From Collinsella tanakaei YIT 12063 (GTDB lineage: Bacteria; Actinomycetota; Coriobacteriia; Coriobacteriales; Coriobacteriaceae): a stretch of 64,000 nt of DNA. Within the stretch, counting starts at the first letter, position 1. Every line of letters begins with the position of its first letter. A program made the position numbers and the translations under genes. Below the pieces are notes generated by a model that was not told where the DNA came from, did not search any database, and was given only the letters and a program-made list of their open reading frames with translations. Location of the stretch: assembly GCF_000225705.1 (NCBI RefSeq), contig NZ_JH126470.1, forward strand, positions 62,001 to 126,000, read 5' to 3'. This document shows, piece by piece, positions 52,072 to 59,165 of this stretch.

Positions 52072-52858
52072 ACCCCTGGGGTCTTTTGTGGCTGCGGACA
52101 CGCCGCTTGCCCGCGTCGATGCGCGCGTCAAGTTGCTTTTGCTGCTTGCGCTTACCGTATTGGTTTTTGCAGCGGACAAGCTATGGGCCATCGCGTGTAT
52201 CTACGCCTTTTTGGCCCTTGTTATGCGTCTATTGCGTATGAGTCCGCGCGCGATAGCGTCCACGGCTAAACCGGTCTCGGTAATCCTGGCGTTTACGCTG
52301 ATGGCGAACCTGGTGTCATGCGATGGCACGGGTGCCGTGGCGTTGGCTGGGCCGGTGTCGCTTGACCCCGCGGGCGGCGTACGCGGGCTTTTGGCGGTCC
52401 TTCGCATTGTTGCCCTGCTGGGCTTTTCGCTGTGCGTCTCGGCATCTACCACGCCGCCGCAGCTTAGCGACGCCTGCATCCGGCTCATGTCGCCGCTTGC
52501 GCACCTGGGCGTGCCCGTGGCGGATATAGGCTCGGTGTTGTCGCTGGCGCTGCGCTTCATCTCTGTTGTGGGCGAGGAGTTTCAGCGCATCCAGCTGGCT
52601 CAGCGCGCCCGCGGCGTCGAGTTTGACCAAGGGACCCTGCGCCATCGCATCAGCGTGTGGACGTCTGTGTTCACGCCGTTGATTGTGGGGCTGTTTAGGC
52701 GCGCGGACCGCCTGGCGGAGTCCATGGCCGCCCGATGCTATGCTGAGGGTTCCACGGCCGCTCCTCGTCCCGCCCCGCTTGCCGCGCGCGATCGCGCCAT
52801 CTTGATGGGCGGGCTGGCATCCATGTTGGCGCTGGGCGCCGCGAGCCTGCTTCTCTAG
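52055..52858 (+). CDS. ecfT: ECF transporter transmembrane protein EcfT
   Basis: A 267-residue membrane protein with about five segments. The two coupling motifs AQRARGVEF (about 190) and MAARCYAEG (about 225) contact the ATPases. I chose ATG 52055 which overlaps ecfA by 17 bases. No S component is in the window, so the module probably serves several S components coded elsewhere (group II, inference). Confidence 0.92.
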   Translation: MASMNKPLGSFVAADTPLARVDARVKLLLLLALTVLVFAADKLWAIACIYAFLALVMRLLRMSPRAIASTAKPVSVILAFTLMANLVSCDGTGAVALAGPVSLDPAGGVRGLLAVLRIVALLGFSLCVSASTTPPQLSDACIRLMSPLAHLGVPVADIGSVLSLALRFISVVGEEFQRIQLAQRARGVEFDQGTLRHRISVWTSVFTPLIVGLFRRADRLAESMAARCYAEGSTAAPRPAPLAARDRAILMGGLASMLALGAASLLL

Positions 52859-53001
52859 TGTCGCGGGCTGCGTGCCGTAACGCGCGCCGCGCCCCGCGCG
52901 GGGGCATGCGAAGCCCATGCGCGCGGCCAACCTTGTAGTATTCTCGTCCAAAACGCGAACGCCCATACGGGCGGCATCGCTTGAGCTTTGGAGCTGTTGA
53001 T

Positions 53002-53838
53002 ATGACGCAAACACCCATTACCCAGTACCCCGAGCGCGAGGTTTTGGATGGAACCATCGTGCTGTGCGTGGGCTATGACGGCGCGCGCTTTAGCGGGTAT
53101 GCCGAGCAACCCGGACAGCTGACCGTGGCGGGCGAGATCCGTCGTGCCCTGCAGGTCTTTTTGCGCCGCGACGTGGAGCTGACGTGCGCGGGCCGTACCG
53201 ACGCCGGGGTTCATGCCATATCCCAGTACGTGAGCTTTCCTGCCTATGAGAGCGAGCTTGAGATTTTGCGAAAGCGCTGGATGAGGGCCATGGCGGCGCT
53301 GCTTCCCTCGGACATCTCGCTTAACCAGGTCTATCATGCCTCGCCCGGCTTCTCCGCGCGCTTCGATGCCCGCGCCCGCACCTATACGTACCGCATCGCC
53401 ACGGGCGAGTCCAAGCCCTTGTTGACGCGAAACTATTGCTGGTGGCATCGCATGCCCCTGGACGTGGGCGCTATGGAGCGCGCGGCGGCGTGCTTGGTGG
53501 GCGAGCATGACTTTAAGAGTTTTTGCAAGGTGGCGTCTGCCGTGGGCAAGCCCACGTGCCGTTTTGTGCGCGAGGTATCGTTTGCAAGCGAGCGTCAGCT
53601 GGGTGAGGAACTGATTGCGTTCACCATTACGGGCAACGCGTTTCTGCACTCCATGGTTCGCACCATTGTGGGCAGCCTGGTGGAGGTTGGATCGGGTCGC
53701 AGGGACGAGGAATGGCTTGCGCAGGCGCTGGCTGCATGCGACCGCCTTGCCGCCGGTCCCACCGCTCCTGCCCAGGGATTATGCTTTATGAACGTCGAGT
53801 ATGATGACGGCGTGCTGCTGCCCTGCCCCGTTGCGTAG
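53002..53838 (+). CDS. truA: tRNA pseudouridine(38-40) synthase
   Basis: A 278-residue enzyme that makes pseudouridine in the anticodon arm. Seen: the catalytic Asp in CAGRTDAGVHAISQ, the RxTY block ARARTYTYRIATG, and FLHSMVRTIVGSLVEVGSG near the end. The ATG at 53002 follows GGAGCTGTTGAT. A TATTCTCGTCC motif lies 53 bases upstream. Its place after ecfT is shared by many Firmicutes and Coriobacteriia. Confidence 0.96.
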   Translation: MTQTPITQYPEREVLDGTIVLCVGYDGARFSGYAEQPGQLTVAGEIRRALQVFLRRDVELTCAGRTDAGVHAISQYVSFPAYESELEILRKRWMRAMAALLPSDISLNQVYHASPGFSARFDARARTYTYRIATGESKPLLTRNYCWWHRMPLDVGAMERAAACLVGEHDFKSFCKVASAVGKPTCRFVREVSFASERQLGEELIAFTITGNAFLHSMVRTIVGSLVEVGSGRRDEEWLAQALAACDRLAAGPTAPAQGLCFMNVEYDDGVLLPCPVA

Positions 53839-54099
53839 GAATCCGGGACGTTGCCGAGTTCTGCGCGCCTGCGCTGGGTTGCGCCCGCATCCGCTCGCCC
53901 GCATTCGCTCGCGGGCGCTTCGCATGGCGCGGGGCGTGCTTTAAGCGACGCCTGTTTACCGGCATGAGACGAATTATGGTGCATGGGTGTTGAGCCTCTG
54001 TACTTGCCGTGCACGGGAGAGTTCATGATAAAGGGACGCGCACGCTGAGATACCATGACCAAAGACATCAAATGCTCAGTCTCTAACGGAGGAATATCC

Positions 54100-55170
54100 T
54101 TGGTTCGTCGTGCTCCAAAGCGTCCCTGCGTCTCGGTGGTTCTTGCGGCCCATAATGCCGGAGAGCACCTAACGCGCGCTATAGAGAGCGTACTTAACCA
54201 GGACTACGAAGACCTTGAGCTTATTGTTGCCAACTGCGCTTCGAGCGATAGGACCGCATCGGTGTGCGAACGTTTTGTTGACCGTGATATACGCGTTGAA
54301 GCGGTCTCGGTGGACAACAATTCGATGTCGTGCGGCCGCGCCGCCGCATGCAGCGTCGCCCGCGGGCGCTATCTGCTGTTTGTGGGGCAGGACGATTGGC
54401 TGGGTGCGGGCTTTTTGGATGCGATGGTCGCCGCCGCGCGCGAGCATGATGCACAGATGGTGACCCCCGAGTTCTCCGTTGATACCGAGCAGGCAGATGG
54501 CAGCCGTGTATTTGCAACCCTGTCTCATGAGTCTTGTTTTTGGGATGGTGCGGAGGCGTTTCATCAGGGCGCCGCCCCTTTTGTAGAAAACGGCGTGTTG
54601 GCGTTTGCCGCGGGGAAGCTCTTTGCGCGCGAGTGCATAGAGGCCATGGCCGAGCTACCCGATATGTGCCATAACGAGGTCTCCTTTATGACCGGGTGCG
54701 TTCGAGACCTTGAGCGCGTCGCCGTGGTAGAGGGCGCCCGCTACCATTTGCTTCAGCCTTCCACCCCCGCGCACGCTGCTTTTGATCCGGGCATGTTCGC
54801 TCGCTGCCAAGAGGATTACCGCCGTCTGCGCGATCTTTATGAGTATTGGGGCTTGCTGGATGACGCCGCTGCCATGAGCGCCGTGCACCGCAGGTATCTT
54901 CGTGAGCTTATTCGCTGTATTGAGAACGTGTGCGCATCGAGCAACCGCCTTTCCGCTGCGGAGCGTCGAGATCGCGTGCAGGATATGTTGGATGCTGCGC
55001 CTACGCGCGAAGCAATCGAGGCCGTCAAGGAATCGAGCCACGAGTTTGGCATCATGTATGCGCCGATTGCCCGCCGCAGCGTCATGGCGTGTTTCATGGG
55101 CGCGCGTATCCAGGATATTGTGGGCAGGGCTCTGCTGCCGTTTGTGTCTTATGCCGAGGCGCGCCTATAG
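54100..55170 (+). CDS. family 2 glycosyltransferase
   Basis: About 356 residues if started at TTG 54100, which follows CGGAGGAATATCC; the ATG at 54055 is a second choice with a poor site. GT-A fold: CVSVVLAAHNAGEHLTRAIESV, then NQDYEDLELIVANCASSDRT, and the metal-binding QDDWLGAGFLD. The C-terminal half is helical with RRYLRELIRCIENV; no membrane segment is clear. It should transfer a sugar from a nucleotide-sugar donor. The target is unknown. It stands alone after truA, 270 bases away. Confidence 0.85.
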   Translation: MVRRAPKRPCVSVVLAAHNAGEHLTRAIESVLNQDYEDLELIVANCASSDRTASVCERFVDRDIRVEAVSVDNNSMSCGRAAACSVARGRYLLFVGQDDWLGAGFLDAMVAAAREHDAQMVTPEFSVDTEQADGSRVFATLSHESCFWDGAEAFHQGAAPFVENGVLAFAAGKLFARECIEAMAELPDMCHNEVSFMTGCVRDLERVAVVEGARYHLLQPSTPAHAAFDPGMFARCQEDYRRLRDLYEYWGLLDDAAAMSAVHRRYLRELIRCIENVCASSNRLSAAERRDRVQDMLDAAPTREAIEAVKESSHEFGIMYAPIARRSVMACFMGARIQDIVGRALLPFVSYAEARL

Positions 55171-55191
55171 CCCTTGCGTTGAGTCACTATA

Positions 55192-55210
55192 TGCATGTTT
55201 GTGCATGCAC
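55192..55210. promoter_or_regulatory. inverted repeats before argR
   Basis: GTGCATGCAC (55201-55210) is a perfect palindrome, and TGCATG (55192-55197) with CATGCA (55204-55209) also pair. A second inverted repeat, ATCGTT (55357-55362) with AACGAT (55371-55376), stands 30 bases before the start. They could be sites for ArgR or a partner; neither matches the E. coli ARG box well. Confidence 0.3.
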
Positions 55211-55406
55211 CGCTCGTCCACAAGATAATCACTTATACAAATAGGTTGCAACTTCGGCCTACGGTTATGCACCGCCTACCGACATATCGCCAAATGATTG
55301 CCCACTTTAAGTCATCTTTGTAAAATGAATGGGATGAGGACTAATTCGTTTTAGTAATCGTTAAGCTTGAAACGATACACAAGCTAGGTGATCGGGGTGA
55401 AGCAAG

Positions 55407-55844
55407 ATGGCTAAAAAGCGCAACGGGCGCCAAGACGCCATTCGCGATATTGTACGCAACAAGGATGTTCGCACCCAGCGCATGCTGGTAGACGAGCTGA
55501 AGGCGTGCGGATTTGATTGCACGCAGGCAACGGTGTCGCGCGATATCGCGGACATGGGTTTGCGCAAATTGCCCGAGGGCGTTTACGTGCTGGCAGAGGA
55601 CCTTCACCTGCAGCGTATGGTCTCCGAATTGGTGACTGGCGTGCAGCGCACCGATAACCTGGTATTGGTTAAAGCGCAGCCCGGCACCGCGTCTGGCATT
55701 GCGGCTGCGGTCGACGCAGCGGAGCTGCCTGATGTGTTGGGTTCGTTGGCGGGTAATGATACGATTCTGGTAATCGCCCAGACCGCTGAGGATGGCGAGA
55801 AGTTCGAAAGCCTGATTACCAAGTTGAGGAGCGTACGCAAATAG
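55407..55844 (+). CDS. argR: arginine repressor
   Basis: A 145-residue regulator. N-terminal winged helix (GRQDAIRDIVRNKDVRTQRM then ACGFDCTQATVSRDIADMG) and C-terminal hexamer domain with GTASGIAAAVDAAELPDVLG and GNDTILVIAQTAEDGEKF, where arginine binds. The ATG at 55407 follows GGTGAAGCAAG. No arg genes are beside it. A 36-codon membrane ORF begins one base after its stop. Confidence 0.95.
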   Translation: MAKKRNGRQDAIRDIVRNKDVRTQRMLVDELKACGFDCTQATVSRDIADMGLRKLPEGVYVLAEDLHLQRMVSELVTGVQRTDNLVLVKAQPGTASGIAAAVDAAELPDVLGSLAGNDTILVIAQTAEDGEKFESLITKLRSVRK

Positions 55845-55845
55845 T

Positions 55846-55956
55846 ATGGTCGCCTTTGCACACATCGCAATGATTTCGCTGGTTATATTGCTGCCCATCG
55901 CCCTGGTGGCACTGTTGGTGGCGTATTGGATGAAGTCGCGCCGTTCGCGCGGGTAG
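55846..55956 (+). CDS. 36-residue single-pass membrane protein, downstream of argR
   Basis: MVAFAHIAMISLVILLPIAL then VALLVAYWMKSRRSRG: a membrane segment followed by a positive tail, so the C terminus should face the cytoplasm. It starts one base after the argR stop, which favours coupled translation. The nearest AGGAG lies 15 bases upstream in argR, a long gap. A terminator follows after 60 bases. Size and layout suit a small regulatory protein; no function can be read. Confidence 0.5.
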   Translation: MVAFAHIAMISLVILLPIALVALLVAYWMKSRRSRG

Positions 55957-56159
55957 CGAGGACCTTGCATCTCGCGATGCGGACGTCCCCGCGCGGACTG
56001 AGGCAACGCAGAAGTTTAAGCCGGGTTGGGATTGTTCCTAGCCCGGCTTTTTGCGTGCGGCGCGGATTTGCGCGCGGTGTTGAATCCGGGCCGAATGGGC
56101 GGGGCGCCGTGTGCGGTTTTGTCCGTAGCTGCGGGCGTGGCCGCGTTTGCGGCGTCGAC
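55957..56159. other. argR downstream region
   Basis: Holds the terminator at 56018-56052. The rest, up to the 288-bp element, shows no gene; a plus-strand frame opens from 56026 through the element but looks like chance. Confidence 0.4.
56018..56052 (+). terminator. terminator of the argR unit
   Basis: AAGCCGGG and CCCGGCTT pair across a 16-base loop, then five T. Confidence 0.85.
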
Positions 56160-56447
56160 GCTGTTTTCGAGCTTCAGTTGGACTTCGCCCTCTGCTGAAA
56201 TGGGCCTCCGATTCACTCCGCTTGCTATTAATGCGGTCCAGTTGGAGTTGCGTGGATTGCGGAATACAAAGAGCGTGGCTTCTACCTGCGCTTTCTCGCA
56301 AGAGATTGCATTAGCCCGCTGGGAGAAGTCCAACTGGACGTCATTTTCAGCATCCCCAAGTCCAACTGGACCTAAAAAGTAGCATGAGGGTGCGCACGGA
56401 CCTCAATTTCAGCAGAGGACGAAGTCCAACTGGAGCTCGAAAATAGC
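56160..56447. repeat. 288-bp imperfect inverted-repeat element, copy 2
   Basis: The outer 28 bases are complementary (26 of 28): GCTGTTTTCGAGCTTCAGTT... at the left, CGAAGTCCAACTGGAGCTCG... at the right. Inner boxes: TTCAGTTGGACTT at 56173, TCCAGTTGGAGTT at 56237, and AAGTCCAACTGGA at 56326, 56358 and 56422. Same length and order as copy 1 (21431-21718). It lies between the argR terminator and the terminator of the penicillin-binding protein gene. Confidence 0.85.
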
Positions 56448-56605
56448 GTGATCATCGAATGCCCGCCAGCGAGGCGAAGAGAAGTCGAGTCCAGGCTTGT
56501 CGACGGCGCCGGTGGTGACGACGTCGATGTTGCCGCGCCGCCGTGCAAGTAGGGCCCCGCGCCGGCGTAGTAGGCGCCATGGTGTGGCGGCGAGCAAAGA
56601 TAAAG

Positions 56606-56635
56606 AAGAAGGCCCGGGAAGCTCCGAGCCTTCTT
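56606..56635 (-). terminator. terminator of the penicillin-binding protein gene
   Basis: On the minus strand AAGAAGGC and GCCTTCTT pair, extended by CGG/CCG, then CTTT. It stands 32 bases past the stop. Confidence 0.8.
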
Positions 56636-56666
56636 GAGTCACCGTATGTATGCGTATTAATGCGGA

Positions 56667-58988
56667 TTAGGATGTGGTGCCACCCGTGCCGCCGCCGGTC
56701 TCACCGCCACCGGAGGGAGGTGGAGTTTCGCCACCGCCCGTGTTGCCGCCACCGGTGCCGCCGCCGGTGCCGCCGCCGGAAGGAGGTGTGGTCTCGCCGC
56801 CGCCCGTGTTGCCGCCGCCGGTGTCGCCACCGCCAGTATTCCCTCCGCCGGTGTTACCACCACCGGCGTTGCCGCCACCGGTGCTACCACCGGTATTGCC
56901 GCCAGTGTTGCCACCGGTGGTACCGCCCGTGTTGCCGCCGGTTGAGCCGCCCGTGTTGCCGCCGGTCTCGGTACCCTCGCTGGGAGTCTCGGTGCCCTCC
57001 TCTTCCTCTTTGTTCTCGTCCTCTTCTTCCTCATCCGGGTCCTTGTACTTGCTACCGGAGAAATCCCAGGACGAATTCGCCTTGTAATCGGGTGTGTCGC
57101 CCTCGGGGAACTCCTCGCGGGCAACGCCGGAGAGCGCCTGGGTCATAAACGCCTTGAAGATGGGCAGGGGAAGGTCTGCGGTGCCGTAGCCGGAGAACGA
57201 GGCGTTGGTGCCGGAGCGCCCGGTCCAGATGGAGCAGACCAGCTCGGGGGTGTAGCCGACAAACCACAAGTCAGAGGTGCGGTTTGCGGTGCCCGCGGTA
57301 CCGGTCTTGCCCGCGACGGGTTGGTCGATGTTGGGACGGCCGTAGTAGCCGGTGCCGCCGCTGGACATAACGCCCTTAAGAACGTCCGTCACGGCCTCCG
57401 CCTCGCCGGTGGTCATGATCTGGTCCGGATTATCCTCATGCTGGTAGATCACCTTGCCGGTGCGGGATGTGATCTCGGTGATGGCGACCGCCTCGCGATG
57501 GTAGCCGCCGTTTGCCAGCGCCGTGTAGGCCTCGGCCATCTCCAGCGGGGTGATGCTGGCGGTGCCCAGAGTGAGCGAGGGCACGTCCTGGAAGTTGGCG
57601 ATCTCATCGGTGGTGTCGATGCCCATGCTGGCGCACATGTCGATGATCTTCTGGTTGCCAATGGCCTCTGCCACCTGCACGTAGCCGGTGTTGGAAGAGA
57701 CCGCTGTGGCGGAGGCGAGGGTGCGCTCGCCGTAGTTGTGGTTGCCGTAGTTGCTGAACTCGGTGCCCCAGACCTTGAGGGGGGAGGAGCAGTTGAGCAG
57801 CACGTTGGGGCTCATGCCGGCCTTGATGGCGGCGGCAAGCGTGAAGGTTTTGAACGAGGAGCCCGTGGAGCGGCGCGACAGGGCGTGGTTCACGTGGTTC
57901 TCGTCCGCGTAATAATCCTTGCCGCCCACCATGGCCTTGATGTAGCCGGTCTTGGGGTCAACAACAACCATGCCCACCTGGAGCTCGTCGGCGCCTTCGG
58001 CGTTCATGCGCTCGACGGCGGTCTGCTCGGCCAGCGCCTGCAGGTTGGGATCGATGGTGGTCTTTACGGTGAGGCCGCCCTTGAAGATCATGTCGGAGGA
58101 GAACTCCTCCTGCAGTAGCGACTTTACGTAGTCGACGAAGTAGGGGTGGGCGAGCGTGCCGCTCTCGGGGATGCTGTTCACGTTGAGGGTGAGCGGCTCT
58201 GCCTGCGCGGCATCGCGCTCTTCCTCGGTGATCTTGCCGTTGGAGCACATGCGGTTCAAAACCGTGTTGCGGCGCTGGACGGCGTAGTCGGGGTTGACCG
58301 TGGGGTCGTAGCGCGACGGGGCGTTGGGCAGGCCCACAAGAAGCGCCGCCTCGGCCAGGGTGAGGTCCTTTGCGGACTTGCTCAGGTAGGTCTGCGCGGC
58401 GGTCTCGATGCCGTAGGCGCCATGGCCGTAGTAGATGGTGTTGAGGTACATCATCAGGATCTCTTCCTTTGAGTACACCTCTTCCATCTTGATGGCGATA
58501 AAGGCCTCGCGGACCTTGCGCTCGATGGTGTTGTCGAACTGCTCCTCTGAGAGGATGGTGTTGCGTACCAGCTGCTGGGTGATGGTGGACGCGCCCTCCG
58601 AGCCGCCGGTGAGCTGCACCATGACGGCGCGCGCGATGCCGATGAGGTCGACGCCGTTGTGCTCGTAGAAGCGCTCGTCCTCCGTGGCGACGGTGCCGTC
58701 AAGCACGTACTGCGACACCTGGTCGATGGTCACGCTCTCGCGGTTCTGCACGTAGAGGGTCGCGATCTCGGTGCCGTTGGCATCGAGCACCGTGGTGGGC
58801 TCGCTTACCATGTACTGGTCCGGATCCGTGTAGTCTGGCAGGTCGGACAGCCAGCGGTTGATGTTTCCCAGCATGCCGACGCCAAAGGCGATGCCGGCGA
58901 TGAACAGGAATCCAACCAGCGAGACGATGATGAGGGGAATGGCGTGTGTCTTTGAGCGTTGGCGCATGTGCCGCTCGCGAGAACCCAT
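56667..58988 (-). CDS. class A penicillin-binding protein with Gly/Thr/Asn-rich tail
   Basis: A 773-residue bifunctional cell-wall synthase. Short cytoplasmic head, one membrane anchor (IPLIIVSLVGFLFIAGIAFG), glycosyltransferase domain (ATEDERFYEHNGVD with the catalytic Glu, then GASTITQQLVRN), transpeptidase domain (SSFKTFT with the Ser-x-x-Lys, SSNTGY and GKTGTAG). An acidic stretch (EEEEDENKEEEE) and then 109 residues of GGNTGG/GGGNTGGGE type follow, coded by imperfect tandem DNA repeats at 56670-56993. The ATG at 58988 follows GGAGGTTTCT; the longer frame to 59165 has no homology. The tail lies outside the membrane and may pass through or bind the wall. Confidence 0.95.
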   Translation of the reverse strand: MGSRERHMRQRSKTHAIPLIIVSLVGFLFIAGIAFGVGMLGNINRWLSDLPDYTDPDQYMVSEPTTVLDANGTEIATLYVQNRESVTIDQVSQYVLDGTVATEDERFYEHNGVDLIGIARAVMVQLTGGSEGASTITQQLVRNTILSEEQFDNTIERKVREAFIAIKMEEVYSKEEILMMYLNTIYYGHGAYGIETAAQTYLSKSAKDLTLAEAALLVGLPNAPSRYDPTVNPDYAVQRRNTVLNRMCSNGKITEEERDAAQAEPLTLNVNSIPESGTLAHPYFVDYVKSLLQEEFSSDMIFKGGLTVKTTIDPNLQALAEQTAVERMNAEGADELQVGMVVVDPKTGYIKAMVGGKDYYADENHVNHALSRRSTGSSFKTFTLAAAIKAGMSPNVLLNCSSPLKVWGTEFSNYGNHNYGERTLASATAVSSNTGYVQVAEAIGNQKIIDMCASMGIDTTDEIANFQDVPSLTLGTASITPLEMAEAYTALANGGYHREAVAITEITSRTGKVIYQHEDNPDQIMTTGEAEAVTDVLKGVMSSGGTGYYGRPNIDQPVAGKTGTAGTANRTSDLWFVGYTPELVCSIWTGRSGTNASFSGYGTADLPLPIFKAFMTQALSGVAREEFPEGDTPDYKANSSWDFSGSKYKDPDEEEEDENKEEEEGTETPSEGTETGGNTGGSTGGNTGGTTGGNTGGNTGGSTGGGNAGGGNTGGGNTGGGDTGGGNTGGGETTPPSGGGTGGGTGGGNTGGGETPPPSGGGETGGGTGGTTS

Positions 58989-59165
58989 AGAAACCTCCAA
59001 CCGGTTGCGCGGGGCGAAACCTCCCTGCGCGCGGGTACTTACCAAATGAACTACAAATAGATATAGATTAGCGCAAGTGCCAGGTGCGGGTCCGTTGTAT
59101 CCTGTGGCTGCTACAAACAACAGACGCGCTGCATACGCCGTGCAAGGGGGAGGTTCGCGCACCAC

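Noticed and set aside
55192-55376. ARG boxes before argR
   Set aside because: The palindromes do not match the TGAATWWWWATTCA pattern well; kept only as a low-confidence site.
56026-56382. 118-codon plus-strand frame through element copy 2
   Set aside because: It begins inside the argR terminator and crosses the repeat boxes; no conservation of the frame in copy 1.
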